The notes beneath the pieces were generated by a model. It worked only from the letters and a program-made list of their open reading frames with translations. It did no database searches and was not told the DNA's origin. A DNA stretch of 64,000 bases from the NCBI RefSeq assembly GCF_000220835.1, contig NZ_GL985606.1, positions 324,106-388,105 on the forward strand. Direction: 5' to 3'. This DNA comes from Actinomyces sp. oral taxon 448 str. F0400. Its GTDB lineage: Bacteria; Actinomycetota; Actinomycetes; Actinomycetales; Actinomycetaceae. The translations under genes were made by a program, and so were the position numbers. Shown in pieces: positions 17,017 through 26,797 of the stretch; position 1 is the stretch's first letter; every line of letters starts with the position of its first letter.

Positions 17017-18528
17017 TCACAGCGGGTAGCGGGAGCCGCCGCCGAGCACCGCGTCGGTCAGGTCGACCTTGCGCCCGTCGAGTCGGAACCGGTAGCGACC
17101 GGTCAGGTCGACGTCCTCGTGACCGGCGACGAAGGCGCGCACAGCGTCCTTCTCCCGCGCATCCAGCCACGCGGGGCGGTCGGACAGGCAGCGGAAGCGG
17201 CATGCCGCGGCGAGTTCCTGGAGCCAGCGCATCTGCTCGTCGCTGAGCAGGTTGCGCCGGTGCCGGAAGAAGACGACGTCGGGGTCGATGCCGATGACCT
17301 CGCCCAGCCACAATCGGTTGATGCTGGTGCGCAGGGCGTTGAGGGCCATGGCATCGGACGGGTCGTCGGTGGCGTAGTTGTCCCACATGGGGGCGGCGTC
17401 GGGGCCGATCCGGACGGCGTCGAGGAGCCCGATCGAGGGCATCACAGGGGCGCCGGAACCGAGGAGGAAGGCCTCCTCGCCCGCGGCTCGGCGGACGACC
17501 CCGATACCGCGCCGGTAGGCGTGCTCCCGGTCGATCTCCTCGTGGCGGCGACCGGGAATCGCCGCGGCGTTGATGAAGTCCAACTTGAGGTAGCCGAAGC
17601 CCCACTCGTGAACGGCCCGCGCGACCGTCTCATGCACGACGTCGCACGCCTCGGGCCGGGTCAGGTCCAGGGCATGGTAGGTGGTGCCCCAGTTGGAGCC
17701 GGCCACAGCCGGGGCGCCGTCGGGACCGGTCACGAAGAGCTCGGGCCGGGTGGCCGCAAGGCGAGAACCCGACAGGGCGATGAAGGGCGCCAGCCACAAC
17801 CCGGGCTCCATGCCCGCCCGGCGGATGCGGGTGGCGATATGGGCCATGCCGTCGGGGAAGCGCTCGCCGGGCGCCCAGTCCCCGACGGCGGCCTCCCAGC
17901 CGTCGTCGATCTGCAGGGTGTCGACCCCCAGGGAGGCGATGGCGTCCAGCTCGTCCTCCAGGGCCGCCTGCGAGACGTCCTCGTAGTAGGAGTACCAGGA
18001 GCACCACACGCTGCGCGGCCTAATCGGGCGGCGTCCCAGGTGCCGGCCCGCGGCGCGGGCGTAGGCGACCAGGACCTCGGTGACGGTCCCGACCCGGATC
18101 ATCCACTCGGCCCGGCTTCCCGTCTCGGTCAGGGCCTCGAGGGCGGCGGTGTCGGCGCGTACGCGCGGTGTGTCTCCCTCGAGGCAGCCGACCAGAAGGG
18201 CCCGTCCGTCCTCCTCGCCGCTCCTGTCGTCCTCGGCGAGAACGGTCAGCCAGGCGCTGTGATGGCGGACAGGGTCGTCCCAGATATCGTCGTCGGCGGT
18301 GCGCCGGCGCGCCGGATCGGAGATCCTCATGGGGCTCTCGCCGAGGCGGCGCCATCCCGCGGGGGACCAGGAGTTCTGGCCGGTGCGGTAGACCAGCGCA
18401 TCGGGCATGTCGTGCAGGACGGTCAGGCGGCCGGCGGACACGATCGCTTCCGCGCCGGTCGTGCTCACGACCGGACCATCGCAGGCGATGGCCAGACGCC
18501 ACCCTGCGAACTCGAGGTGATGAATCAT
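17017..18528 (-). CDS. Alpha-galactosidase, glycoside hydrolase family 36
   Basis: A 503-residue intracellular enzyme (no signal peptide). An N-terminal beta domain is followed by a TIM barrel with SVWCSWYSYYEDVS, the substrate-binding LQIDDGWE, and GMEPGLWLAPF. The nucleophile Asp is in YLKLDF near residue 314 and the acid/base Asp in RIGPD near 375, both matching GH36. It should release alpha-1,6-linked galactose from melibiose or raffinose-type sugars. Shorter than the roughly 700-residue fungal and lactobacillal enzymes, like other compact actinobacterial GH36. No dedicated sugar transporter or regulator is adjacent. Confidence 0.9.
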   Translation of the reverse strand: MIHHLEFAGWRLAIACDGPVVSTTGAEAIVSAGRLTVLHDMPDALVYRTGQNSWSPAGWRRLGESPMRISDPARRRTADDDIWDDPVRHHSAWLTVLAEDDRSGEEDGRALLVGCLEGDTPRVRADTAALEALTETGSRAEWMIRVGTVTEVLVAYARAAGRHLGRRPIRPRSVWCSWYSYYEDVSQAALEDELDAIASLGVDTLQIDDGWEAAVGDWAPGERFPDGMAHIATRIRRAGMEPGLWLAPFIALSGSRLAATRPELFVTGPDGAPAVAGSNWGTTYHALDLTRPEACDVVHETVARAVHEWGFGYLKLDFINAAAIPGRRHEEIDREHAYRRGIGVVRRAAGEEAFLLGSGAPVMPSIGLLDAVRIGPDAAPMWDNYATDDPSDAMALNALRTSINRLWLGEVIGIDPDVVFFRHRRNLLSDEQMRWLQELAAACRFRCLSDRPAWLDAREKDAVRAFVAGHEDVDLTGRYRFRLDGRKVDLTDAVLGGGSRYPL

Positions 18529-18608
18529 ACCGGCATCCTTCCAGCCCGGCGATGCGGTGTCAGCCCGGACTCGGAGCGGGCGGGCCGGCCTCGACCGGCG
18601 AGTCCGGC

Positions 18609-19799
18609 TCAGGCGGCGGATATGAGACGCGCCGACAGAACGCCGTCGATACCGCGCAGCTCCTCCAGGGTCGGGAGCTCGACCTCACCCTCGACGTCGA
18701 CCAGGGTGACGGCGAGTTCGCCGCGAGAGCGGTTGAGCAGGTTGGCGATGTTCTCACCGTGCTGGGCGACGATCGTGGAGACCTGGCCGACCATGTTGGG
18801 CACGTTGCGGTTGACGATGAGCACGCGGTGCGTGCCCTCCTCCCGGGGCATGACAGCCTCGGGGAAGTTGACGGAGTTGTGGACCTGTCCGTCCTCGAGG
18901 AAGCCGCGCAGCTCGTCGACGGCCATGATCGCGCAATTGCTCTCGGCCTCCCTGGTGGAGGCGCCCAAGTGCGGTAGGGAGATGCACTTTGGGTGCTTGT
19001 GCACGTTCGTGGAGGGGAAGTCGCAGACGTAGCCGCGCAGGGCATCGGCGTCGAGGGCGGAGATGACGGCGCCCTCGTCGACGATCTCGGCGCGCGCGAA
19101 ATTGAGGATGACGGCTGAGTCCTTCATGAGCGCGATGCGCTGGGTGGATACCAGGCCGCGAGTCGCCTCGATGAGGGGGACGTGAACGGTGAGGATGTCA
19201 GCCCGCCTGAAGACATCCTCGATGGACTCGGCGCGCTCGACCTCGGCGCTCAGATGCCAGGCGTGCTCGACGCTGATGCCCGGGTCGAAACCGACGACGC
19301 TCAGCCCCAGGCCGAGGGCGGCGTTGGCGACCTGGACGCCGATGGCCCCCAGGCCGATGACGCCCAGGGTGCGGCCGGGCAGCTCGAAACCGATGAACTG
19401 CTTCTTACCGGCCTCGACGGCCCTGGCGATGGCGGCGTCGTCGCCCTCGAGGGTATGGGCGAAACGCGCGGCGGGGATGAGGTTGCGCGAGGCGATGAAC
19501 AGGCCCGCCAGCACAAGCTCTTTGACGGCGTTGGCGTTAGCGCCGGGCGTGTTGAACACGGGCACGCCGCGCTCGGTCATGTCAGCCACCGGGATGTTGT
19601 TGGTGCCGGCGCCGGCGCGGGCGACGGCCAGGACGGAGTCGGGGATCGGGGTGTCGTGGAGCTTGGCCGAGCGCACGAGGAGGGCGTCGGGGTCGGCCAA
19701 GGAGGCGCCGACGTCGTAGAGATCGTCGGGGAAGCGGGACAGGCCGGCGCCTGAGATGGCGTTGAAGGTCTGGACGCGGAACTGCTTACGGGTCGTCAT
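18609..19799 (-). CDS. serA: D-3-phosphoglycerate dehydrogenase with ACT domain
   Basis: A 396-residue enzyme for the first step of serine synthesis (3-phosphoglycerate + NAD+ to 3-phosphohydroxypyruvate). The Rossmann motif LGVIGLGAIGVQVAN is near residue 149; the catalytic Arg/Glu/His pattern is carried by NFARAEIVDE and LPHLGASTREAE. The C-terminal 75 residues form an ACT domain, giving likely feedback inhibition by L-serine. The start at 19799 (MTTRKQFRVQTFN) is chosen; upstream in-frame codons are not conserved-looking. It lies downstream of serC on the same strand, so the two steps are probably co-expressed. Confidence 0.95.
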   Translation of the reverse strand: MTTRKQFRVQTFNAISGAGLSRFPDDLYDVGASLADPDALLVRSAKLHDTPIPDSVLAVARAGAGTNNIPVADMTERGVPVFNTPGANANAVKELVLAGLFIASRNLIPAARFAHTLEGDDAAIARAVEAGKKQFIGFELPGRTLGVIGLGAIGVQVANAALGLGLSVVGFDPGISVEHAWHLSAEVERAESIEDVFRRADILTVHVPLIEATRGLVSTQRIALMKDSAVILNFARAEIVDEGAVISALDADALRGYVCDFPSTNVHKHPKCISLPHLGASTREAESNCAIMAVDELRGFLEDGQVHNSVNFPEAVMPREEGTHRVLIVNRNVPNMVGQVSTIVAQHGENIANLLNRSRGELAVTLVDVEGEVELPTLEELRGIDGVLSARLISAA

Positions 19800-19949
19800 G
19801 AGGGTCCTTCGCTGAGGTGCGCGGTGGTTGGCTCGTGCTCGTAGGGGCGATGGGATCGGTCGGCGGCTGTCGACGGGGCGACGGCGTAACGGCATCGGCG
19901 GTCAAGCGGAGGCCGCCGCGCACCGGCCGGCGCCGGACGTCGGGCATCC

Positions 19950-21032
19950 TCAAGCGCGGGTGCGCTCGAACTCGACCATGTAGTCGATAAGGGCCTGGAC
20001 GCCCTCGATGGGCATGGCGTTGTAGATGGAGGCGCGCATGCCGCCGACGCTGCGGTGCCCCTGGAGGTTGGTCAGGCCCGCGGACTCGGCGCCGGCGAGG
20101 AAGTCGGCATCGAGTGACGAGTCGGCCAGGGTGAAGGGAATGTTCATCCGGGAACGGGAGCGCTCCTCGACCGGATTGGTGTAGAAGTCCGAGGCATCGA
20201 TGGCCCGATACAGACGCGCGGCCTTCGCCCGGTTGCGCTCGCCCATGGCGGCCAGGCCGCCGGTGGACTCGATCCAGTGGGCGATCAGGTCGAGCAAGTA
20301 GACGGAGAAGGTGGGGGGCGTGTTGAGCATGGAGTCCTTGTTCGCCATGACCTTCCAGTCCCAGATGGCGGGGACGTCCGGGCGGGCCCGGTCGAGGAGG
20401 TCCTCGCGGACGAGGACGACGGCCAGCCCCGCCGGGCCCAGGTTCTTCTGAGCGCCGCCGTAGACGACGCCGAACCTGGAGATGTCGATGGGGCGCGAGA
20501 AGTAGGCGGAGGACATGTCGGCGACGAGCGGGACGTCGCCGGCGTCGGGAATGTCGGGGTACTCGACGCCGCCGATGGTCTCGTTGGGGGTGTAGTGGAG
20601 GTAGACGGCGTCGGCGGGGACGACGAAGGAGCCCGGACCGGGAGTGGTGGTGTAGGAGGAGGCCGCTTCGTCGGCGATCACGTCGACGGCGACGCCCTGA
20701 CGCCGAGCCTCCTTGATGGCTTTGGCCGACCACTGGCCGGTATTGAGGAAGGCGACCCTCTCACCGCGGGCGGCGAGGTTGGCGGGGACGGCGGTGAACT
20801 GGCCGGTGGCGCCACCGGCCAGGAAGAGGATCTTGTAGTTGTCGGGAATGCTCGCAACCGAGCGCAGGGCGGCCTCGGCGTCGGCGGCGCACTCGACGAA
20901 GTCCTTCCCGCGGTGGGAGACCTCGAGCACACTCATCCCGGATCCTCGCCAGTCCGTGAGCTCGGAGGCAGCCTGCTCCAGGACGGGCAGGGGGAGCTGA
21001 GCGGGTCCGGCGGAGAAGTTGTACACGCGCAT
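19950..21032 (-). CDS. serC: Phosphoserine aminotransferase
   Basis: A 360-residue PLP enzyme, second step of serine synthesis and also used in PLP synthesis. It starts with MRVYNFSAGPAQLPLPVLEQ, the family's N-terminal signature, which fixes the start at 21032. The PLP lysine is in YGGAQKNLGPAG near residue 195. Substrate phosphate-binding residues are within RSRMNIPF and GHRSVGGMRASIYNA. It is 150 bp upstream of serA on the same strand; the serB step is not in the window. Confidence 0.96.
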   Translation of the reverse strand: MRVYNFSAGPAQLPLPVLEQAASELTDWRGSGMSVLEVSHRGKDFVECAADAEAALRSVASIPDNYKILFLAGGATGQFTAVPANLAARGERVAFLNTGQWSAKAIKEARRQGVAVDVIADEAASSYTTTPGPGSFVVPADAVYLHYTPNETIGGVEYPDIPDAGDVPLVADMSSAYFSRPIDISRFGVVYGGAQKNLGPAGLAVVLVREDLLDRARPDVPAIWDWKVMANKDSMLNTPPTFSVYLLDLIAHWIESTGGLAAMGERNRAKAARLYRAIDASDFYTNPVEERSRSRMNIPFTLADSSLDADFLAGAESAGLTNLQGHRSVGGMRASIYNAMPIEGVQALIDYMVEFERTRA

Positions 21033-21462
21033 GGCGACACGATACCGGGACGATCGGGATCTCATCCACGGGTGAGTGCCACGGGCCACCCGCGTCTGCT
21101 CCGCACCTTCGCCTCCCGCTGGACGCCTCCAGGGAACGAGGTAAGAAGGCATGAAGCGAGTGTGGATGCGGCTACCCGGCTCCGGACCGCCCCTGCAGCC
21201 GCAGATCCCGACGTCGTCGGCTCGCTCGCACCACCTGGGCGGGAAGAGTCCCTCATCCGAACCCACTCACGATGCGCACCTCATCCTCGGTGGACTCCGG
21301 CGCCTCAAGCACGCCATGTTCCTGTCCGCCTTCGCCTCCCTGTACCCCGATCCTCTCTCACGGCCGCGGCACCGTCCTCAACCGCCCTGCTGCGCGCTGC
21401 GCAGCGGAAAGGAGCGGATCCTGTTCATGTCACGATGCACTCGCGCGGCGGTCATGCTCCGC
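21033..21462. other. Intergenic region, serC start / end of RiPP cluster
   Basis: 430 bp between the last gene of the RiPP cluster and serC, both on the minus strand. It must contain the serC promoter and the end of the cluster transcript. No convincing terminator, promoter or small gene could be identified; open frames here have no recognisable protein and lack ribosome binding sites. Confidence 0.4.
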
Positions 21463-22725
21463 TCATTCCGCGCGGCCGGCCACGATCATCTCGCCGACCG
21501 CCACCGCGCGCGTCGGGTCGTCGATGTCGGCACCGCACAGGCGCGGCAGAACGTCTCCGGGACCTCCTCCCAAGGCGCACACGCCGAGATCGGAGTCCTC
21601 CGCGCACAAGTACATGGTCTGCATCCAGGCACCGACGTGCTTGAGGATCAGCGCTGGACCGACCGACTCGTACTTCGCCAGCACTCGGGCGGCGTCGGCG
21701 AGGACCACGACCACGTACTGCAGCTCATCGGCCGCCACTCCGGCGATTTGCGAGTATGTGCGCACCGTCTCCCGCACGCCGACCGGATCCGTGGTCAGCT
21801 CGCTGAGGGTCGAGCGGAGCGGGGAGTATTCGAAGGCGCGGCCGGACAGGGGCTCGCCATGGTGCGAGCCGCGATTGGCGATGATGACGAAGTCCAGCTC
21901 ACCGAGCGACCCGCCGCAGGGGTACGGGAAGCGGAACAGGTGTTCGCCCTGGGGTCCCGTGCCGATTCTTGCTCCGATGGCCGAGCGGGCCAGAACCTGT
22001 ACGACGTCGGACAGTTCAGCGGGGTCACCCGCGTGCTCCCGTCTGCTCCGGCGTTCGCCGAGTGCCGCTGACAGGCTCAACCCGTCGTCGGGGTACTCGA
22101 CGTTCACCGTCTCCTCCCGGGTGCCCGCGCGCACGACGGGCCTGCGAACGGTCGGCATGCCCCCGTGCGTTTTAGACCGGCGGTAGGTTCCTCCGTACGC
22201 GCCCACGTGGGTGCCGGCCCGAGAACGGATCAGCGGCAGGGCCTCGTCGAAAGACCACCAGTCGTCCGCGGGGTCGGTGAGGGCGGTGGACGCGCCCGCA
22301 TGTGCCAGCAGTCTCAGCGCTGTGAAGGCGGACAGCACACCCTCGGGAGCGGAGTCCGGGGCCATGAGATACGACGCCCCGGGAGAACTCATATGAACGA
22401 CGGCGCGCGTCGACAGGCATGCCACGATGAACGCGCCATGGCGGGGGCGCATGTAGACGTCCGGGCTGGCTTCCAGTCCGGAGGCGTCGATGTCCGGCGC
22501 GCTGTCGAGCAGGGCGTGCGGACCCGTGACCGTGGCAATGACATCGTCTCCAACCGATATACGGGAGCGGACCCGCCCCGTCCCGGCCAGGCGCGTCAAC
22601 CGACCGTAGCGCATGGAGTACTCGGCGGGAGTCAGGCCTTCACCCAGAGTTCTGAGGTCCAGCCATTCTCCCCCATCGGGATTCTCCACCTCAAGGGCGA
22701 CATCCGGGTCAGAAGAACATTGCAA
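21463..22725 (-). CDS. SagB-type azoline dehydrogenase (RiPP cluster)
   Basis: About 420 residues; FMN-dependent nitroreductase-fold enzyme predicted to oxidise thiazolines to thiazoles on the precursor. Features: N-terminal extension (1-200), then SLSAALGERRSRREH, the family's FMN-phosphate-binding entry, PCGGSLGELDF, and the C-terminal LGGGPGDVLPRLCGADIDDP. The start is uncertain: TTG at 22725 overlaps the end of ycaO by 17 nt and has AGGAGG upstream; GTG at 22689 is an alternative. Last gene of the cluster and required, with the YcaO enzyme, for aromatic azoles. Confidence 0.87.
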   Translation of the reverse strand: MQCSSDPDVALEVENPDGGEWLDLRTLGEGLTPAEYSMRYGRLTRLAGTGRVRSRISVGDDVIATVTGPHALLDSAPDIDASGLEASPDVYMRPRHGAFIVACLSTRAVVHMSSPGASYLMAPDSAPEGVLSAFTALRLLAHAGASTALTDPADDWWSFDEALPLIRSRAGTHVGAYGGTYRRSKTHGGMPTVRRPVVRAGTREETVNVEYPDDGLSLSAALGERRSRREHAGDPAELSDVVQVLARSAIGARIGTGPQGEHLFRFPYPCGGSLGELDFVIIANRGSHHGEPLSGRAFEYSPLRSTLSELTTDPVGVRETVRTYSQIAGVAADELQYVVVVLADAARVLAKYESVGPALILKHVGAWMQTMYLCAEDSDLGVCALGGGPGDVLPRLCGADIDDPTRAVAVGEMIVAGRAE

Positions 22726-24922
22726 TCGGATTCGCCTCCTGCTCCTCCATCCTCGTCTCCCGCCAGCCGAGTGCGACCGGCACCTCGTAGAGGCGGCCAT
22801 CGGCGAGCCTGGACCACCAGGGACGCAGTCCTGGCGCGATCGCGCGGACGACGGGTACTCCGACGTCGTCCCGCGTCGCGTCGAGGAGGTAGACGGGGGT
22901 ACCGGTGCTGGTGACCCGCTCTATCAGGTACTCGACAGTGGGCGATGAACCACTGCACGCGGGGGTGCGCGCAGCGGAGGAGTCGGGCACCAGGTGCGGG
23001 TTCTGCGCGAGTCTCGCACGGGTGAGCCACTCGATGGCCTCGCCTCCCGACGGCCGGCCGGCGTCGGGCCGATGCCAGACCTCCGGCGGTATTGACGCGC
23101 GGAACTGCAGCACCTCGGCGACGGCCCTGACCGCGGCCTGGCGGACGTCGGTATGCGCTCCGAATCCGAGGAGGATCTGGTCGCAGGCTCCCCCGTCCCG
23201 GGCGGGGCTGACCGCTCCCACCACGGGGACCCCGATATCCGTCGTCAGATCCAGAAGCCACAGGTCCCGCTCCAGAGTATCGAGCCATCGCTTAGTGGAA
23301 CGGAGGTAGTCGTCGTCCAGGGATTCGAGGTCGACGGCGGGCCTGCGAACGCGGTTGTACCACCACAGCGCGACGGCGTCCCGCTCGATCAGCTCGGCGA
23401 GGCCCTGGAAGGCGGCGTCCGCCCTGGTGGCCCCGGCCGCGTACCCGTTCGAGTCGGCCCTGGCGAATCGCCGGCCTACGCCATCCACGGAGCCCGGGGA
23501 GGCCGCGGCGTTCGGGAACATGAAATAGCACAGTGCGGTCAGCATCCAGGCCGTGGATCCGTCCACCGGGTTCCACACGGGCGTGAAGTCGACCAGTGCA
23601 TTCTCCTCGAAGGGCTCGGGGATGTAGTTGTAGAGGTCGTTGGCCCTGTTCCGCTCCTCCCGACTCGCGAACTGTCGATCGGAGAACAGCTGGACGGCGT
23701 TCGGGTGCACAGCGGAAGGCAGATCGGTGAAGCGGGCGCGCCTTCGGCGCTCTCGGCCCACTGCGATGGCGCTGTGCCGCTCGACGGCTTCCGCCAGTCC
23801 ACCGGCCCGGGCCTGCGCATCAGTTCTGCCCTTGCCCCCCGACTGGCCTCGCAGGCTCCTTCGCAGGACGGCCGGATCATCTGTGCGCAGTGCCCAGTTA
23901 TGCCCCGCTACGTAGACGTGAGCTGGACTGTCCGGATCGTTCGGATCATCGAGGCGCTCCAGTTCGCGGACTACACCGGTGACGTCGGACAGGAGGTGCG
24001 CATTGCGCTCGAGGAAGTCCGCGGTGGACACGGAGCGTCCGATGGCATCGGTTCCTCTCGTGCGCAGGTCGAGTGGAATCGCCTCTGTCGCGGGCGCGAC
24101 ATCCTGGGAGTGCGGCTGACGACGAATAGGGTGGACCCTGCGACCCGATCCGATCTCGACCAACTCAATAATGGCTTCTTCGGCTCGGCAGTGTCCTCTC
24201 GTGAACCACTCGTCCAGCTGCTCGCGCATGGTGAGAGCGAAGGGGGTGGCGGTCTTTCGGATGCGATCCAGCGGCAGGGGAGAGCGCAGGACGCTTCCGC
24301 CGATCTGCGCCGCCCTGTCGTTGAAACGCAACGCGAAGATCAGGTCGTCGAGGACGCCCGACCCCGCGGGCGCGAACGGTCCGACGAAGAGTCGGTTGTC
24401 GACGAGTGCGCCGAATGCGACGGCATCGCCGCGTGCTCCCGCCTCATCGAGGGCGCGCCGGCAGGCCCGTGCCTTGTAGTCGTCGACCAGGACGATGTCG
24501 ACATTGATTCCCGGTTGGAGACCGACGAGCGCGCGGGAGAGCGCTGCGACAAGGTCCTGCGATCCGAGCAGGTCGATGACGTGAGTTCGTCGGGGGAACG
24601 ACGATGCGTCCGGGAAGCGGTCGCCCAACCGGGCGACCGGGTATTCGTCGACGAGAATACCGAGGCGCCTGAGGAGTTCCACCGCACCGTAGGCGGCGGC
24701 CAGGGGCATTGTGTCACCACTGATCAGGTCGTGCATTTCGCCGGTGAGACAGGCCCGCAGAATCCGGGCGGCGTCTCCCTTGATCTCACGAAGATCATGA
24801 TCGGCCAGGACGGCGATACTGCGCTCCGAGTTCCGTTCGACGTATCTGTAACGCGGATTCGGCATCACCGCGAAGTCGTCGCTCTCGGAGAACGCCTCGG
24901 TGCTCGCTACGGCGTTCGTCAT
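22709..24922 (-). CDS. Fused cyclodehydratase with YcaO domain (RiPP cluster)
   Basis: A 737-residue fused C-D cyclodehydratase. Residues about 20-230 form the leader-peptide-binding winged helix and degenerate E1-like part (ARILRACLTGEMHDLI; THVIDLLGSQDLVAALSRAL). The YcaO ATPase domain runs from about 330 to the end, with AEAVERHSA near 374, AAFQGLAELIERDA near 500 and AVRAVAEVLQFR near 590, which carry the ATP/Mg-binding Glu and Arg residues. The end reads NPIAMFF rather than the PxPxP tail of many TOMM YcaO proteins. It should use ATP to cyclise Cys residues of the precursor into thiazolines. Starts 4 bp after the ABC permease stop. Confidence 0.92.
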   Translation of the reverse strand: MTNAVASTEAFSESDDFAVMPNPRYRYVERNSERSIAVLADHDLREIKGDAARILRACLTGEMHDLISGDTMPLAAAYGAVELLRRLGILVDEYPVARLGDRFPDASSFPRRTHVIDLLGSQDLVAALSRALVGLQPGINVDIVLVDDYKARACRRALDEAGARGDAVAFGALVDNRLFVGPFAPAGSGVLDDLIFALRFNDRAAQIGGSVLRSPLPLDRIRKTATPFALTMREQLDEWFTRGHCRAEEAIIELVEIGSGRRVHPIRRQPHSQDVAPATEAIPLDLRTRGTDAIGRSVSTADFLERNAHLLSDVTGVVRELERLDDPNDPDSPAHVYVAGHNWALRTDDPAVLRRSLRGQSGGKGRTDAQARAGGLAEAVERHSAIAVGRERRRRARFTDLPSAVHPNAVQLFSDRQFASREERNRANDLYNYIPEPFEENALVDFTPVWNPVDGSTAWMLTALCYFMFPNAAASPGSVDGVGRRFARADSNGYAAGATRADAAFQGLAELIERDAVALWWYNRVRRPAVDLESLDDDYLRSTKRWLDTLERDLWLLDLTTDIGVPVVGAVSPARDGGACDQILLGFGAHTDVRQAAVRAVAEVLQFRASIPPEVWHRPDAGRPSGGEAIEWLTRARLAQNPHLVPDSSAARTPACSGSSPTVEYLIERVTSTGTPVYLLDATRDDVGVPVVRAIAPGLRPWWSRLADGRLYEVPVALGWRETRMEEQEANPIAMFF

Positions 24923-24926
24923 GGCA

Positions 24927-25811
24927 TCAACGGCTCACACGGGCGTCCCAGCGGAAGAAACGAGCCGCTGCAACAAGCGAGACGACGAACCAGGCGAGGC
25001 AGACCCACAAGCCGTGTCCGACGAGGATCGATAGCCCCTGAGCGCTGCCGACGGTCACCGAGTCCCCATTGATGGTGGAATGAATGAGATCGACCCCCAG
25101 CCACTGCGAACGGGCGGCGTCGGCCAGGTACTGCACCGGGAAGAAGCTGCCGATGTCCCGCAGCGTATCGGGTACCAGCCAGTCGGGCTCGAAGACGCCG
25201 GATAGGAACATGAGGATCAGCGTGGGTACGAGGAGAAGCATCTGGGACGCCTCTGCCGAAGGGATGAACGCGGAGTAGGCGAGCCCGATGGTGGTGCATA
25301 GGATCGCACCTCCCACTCCGACCAGGATCACGCCGCCGGGATGCACGGGTGCGGGAAGTTTCAGGAAGAGGACCGAGGCCGCCAGGAGGAGGACGAGACA
25401 CACGATCGAGACCAGCAGACCCGCGAGTACGTAGCCCGCCAGCACAGCAGCATCCGAGGAGCCGCGCAGACGGATGCGCTTGAGCAGTCCGGACTCGCGC
25501 TGCGAGGCGATATCGCCGGCGACCTTGACGAAACCGCCCATGAGCAGGACGTAGGCACTGAGCCCCAGGGCGGTCCAACTGGCGTACTCGACCGTCGTGC
25601 TCGTCCCCTGGAACGGCATGGACTCGTGCTCATTGGCAATACCGAAGAGTAGAGCCAGCGCGATGGGGAAAGCCACTGTGAAGAACAGCGAACGGGAGTT
25701 CCTGAAGAATCCCAGGCATTGAAGTCTGAATTGGGCTGATATGGTGATCATGAATGATCGCGGCGACGAATGCGCTGGAGCCGGACGGCGATGCTGCGTC
25801 GTTGTCGTCAT
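24927..25811 (-). CDS. ABC-2 type transporter permease (RiPP cluster)
   Basis: A 294-residue membrane protein with six predicted helices (for example SLFFTVAFPIALALLFGI near 45, YVLLMGGFVKVA near 90, AGLLVSIVCLVLLLAASVLF near 130, GVILVGVGGAILCTT near 160, LLLVPTLILMFLSGVF near 195 and a last one near 265). This is the ABC-2/DrrB-like fold, and the family LSGVFxP-type segment before the last extracellular loop is present. It overlaps the ATPase stop by ATGA. Presumed exporter or self-immunity pump for the cluster's product; it has no C39 protease domain. Confidence 0.88.
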   Translation of the reverse strand: MTTTTQHRRPAPAHSSPRSFMITISAQFRLQCLGFFRNSRSLFFTVAFPIALALLFGIANEHESMPFQGTSTTVEYASWTALGLSAYVLLMGGFVKVAGDIASQRESGLLKRIRLRGSSDAAVLAGYVLAGLLVSIVCLVLLLAASVLFLKLPAPVHPGGVILVGVGGAILCTTIGLAYSAFIPSAEASQMLLLVPTLILMFLSGVFEPDWLVPDTLRDIGSFFPVQYLADAARSQWLGVDLIHSTINGDSVTVGSAQGLSILVGHGLWVCLAWFVVSLVAAARFFRWDARVSR

Positions 25812-26797
25812 GAGAGCTTCTCCTCGGTCTGCCGAGAGTGTTCCGCATGGTGCCGCGCGGGGGCGGCCTGGTGGGAGTCCGCGTCCGTACCCACGAGTGC
25901 GCTGTACACGGCCTGGAGGGTCGCCGGCGCCACTGTGAGGTCCTCGATCTCGAATCCGGTCCGTTGCGCACGCTCCATGAGCTCACGCACGTCCGCCGCC
26001 GGCGTCGGGGTGCTCCAGGCCCAGTAGCCGTCGCTCTGCGACTCGAGGCCCTCCCCGAAGGAAAGTCCGAGTTGCGAGACATTCCGTCCGGAAGCCGGCC
26101 GGAAGGAGCAGCGACGAGGCGACGGGATCGATCGAGCCAACTCTCCGGGAGTTCCCGAGGTGCTGATCACCCCTCCGCGAAGAACGAAGACCCGATCGCA
26201 CAGCGCCTCGATCTCTTCCAGATAGTGACTGGTCAGGAGGACAGTCGCGCCGCGGTCCCGCTGACGCACGATCACGTCCCACACGCGCTGACGTGACGTC
26301 GGGTCCAATCCCGTGGTCGGCTCGTCGAGGATCAAGAGCTCAGGACTCCCGACCAGCGCCAGGGTGATGTCCACACGGCGCAGCTCACCGCCGGACAGCG
26401 AGGACAGCGGTCGATTCATCAGCCGAGTGATCTCCACATCCCGCACGAGGTTATTCACCTCGTCGACCGTCACGGTCGGCGTATAGCGCCTCCATGAACG
26501 CACGATGTCCTTGACCCTGAGGCCCGGCGGGAATCCCGCGCTCTGCAGCACCACGCCCAGACGAGGGCGCAGCGCCGCCGCCTCCTTCACGGGGTCGCAG
26601 CCCAGCGTCCGAATCGTTCCCGCGGACTTGCGGTGCGCACCCACAAGCGCGTCGACCAGCGTCGATTTACCCGCACCGTTCGGCCCGAGAATACCGACGA
26701 TCTGTCCATAGGCGACACTGAGATCGACGCTTTTAAGCGCCTCGAACTTGCCGTAATGCACGGCCAGGTCGTGGACGTCCAGTGCCAATTCACTCAT
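25808..26797 (-). CDS. ABC transporter ATP-binding protein (RiPP cluster)
   Basis: A 329-residue ATPase starting at the ATG that overlaps the upstream gene's stop; longer upstream frames lie inside that gene. Walker A GPNGAGKST near residue 40, Q-loop VVLQSAG, signature LSGGE near 134, Walker B LLILDEPTTGLDP near 152 and switch His in LLTSHYLEEIEALCD. The 100-residue C-terminal extension after RSIPS is typical of CcmA/DrrA-type ATPases paired with ABC-2 permeases. Works with the overlapping permease; likely exports the mature peptide. Confidence 0.92.
   Translation of the reverse strand: MSELALDVHDLAVHYGKFEALKSVDLSVAYGQIVGILGPNGAGKSTLVDALVGAHRKSAGTIRTLGCDPVKEAAALRPRLGVVLQSAGFPPGLRVKDIVRSWRRYTPTVTVDEVNNLVRDVEITRLMNRPLSSLSGGELRRVDITLALVGSPELLILDEPTTGLDPTSRQRVWDVIVRQRDRGATVLLTSHYLEEIEALCDRVFVLRGGVISTSGTPGELARSIPSPRRCSFRPASGRNVSQLGLSFGEGLESQSDGYWAWSTPTPAADVRELMERAQRTGFEIEDLTVAPATLQAVYSALVGTDADSHQAAPARHHAEHSRQTEEKLS

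Noticed and set aside
15535-18528. MFS and alpha-galactosidase as a sugar-uptake operon
   Set aside because: The MFS protein resembles drug exporters, and 180 bp separates the genes; no sugar-permease signature is present.
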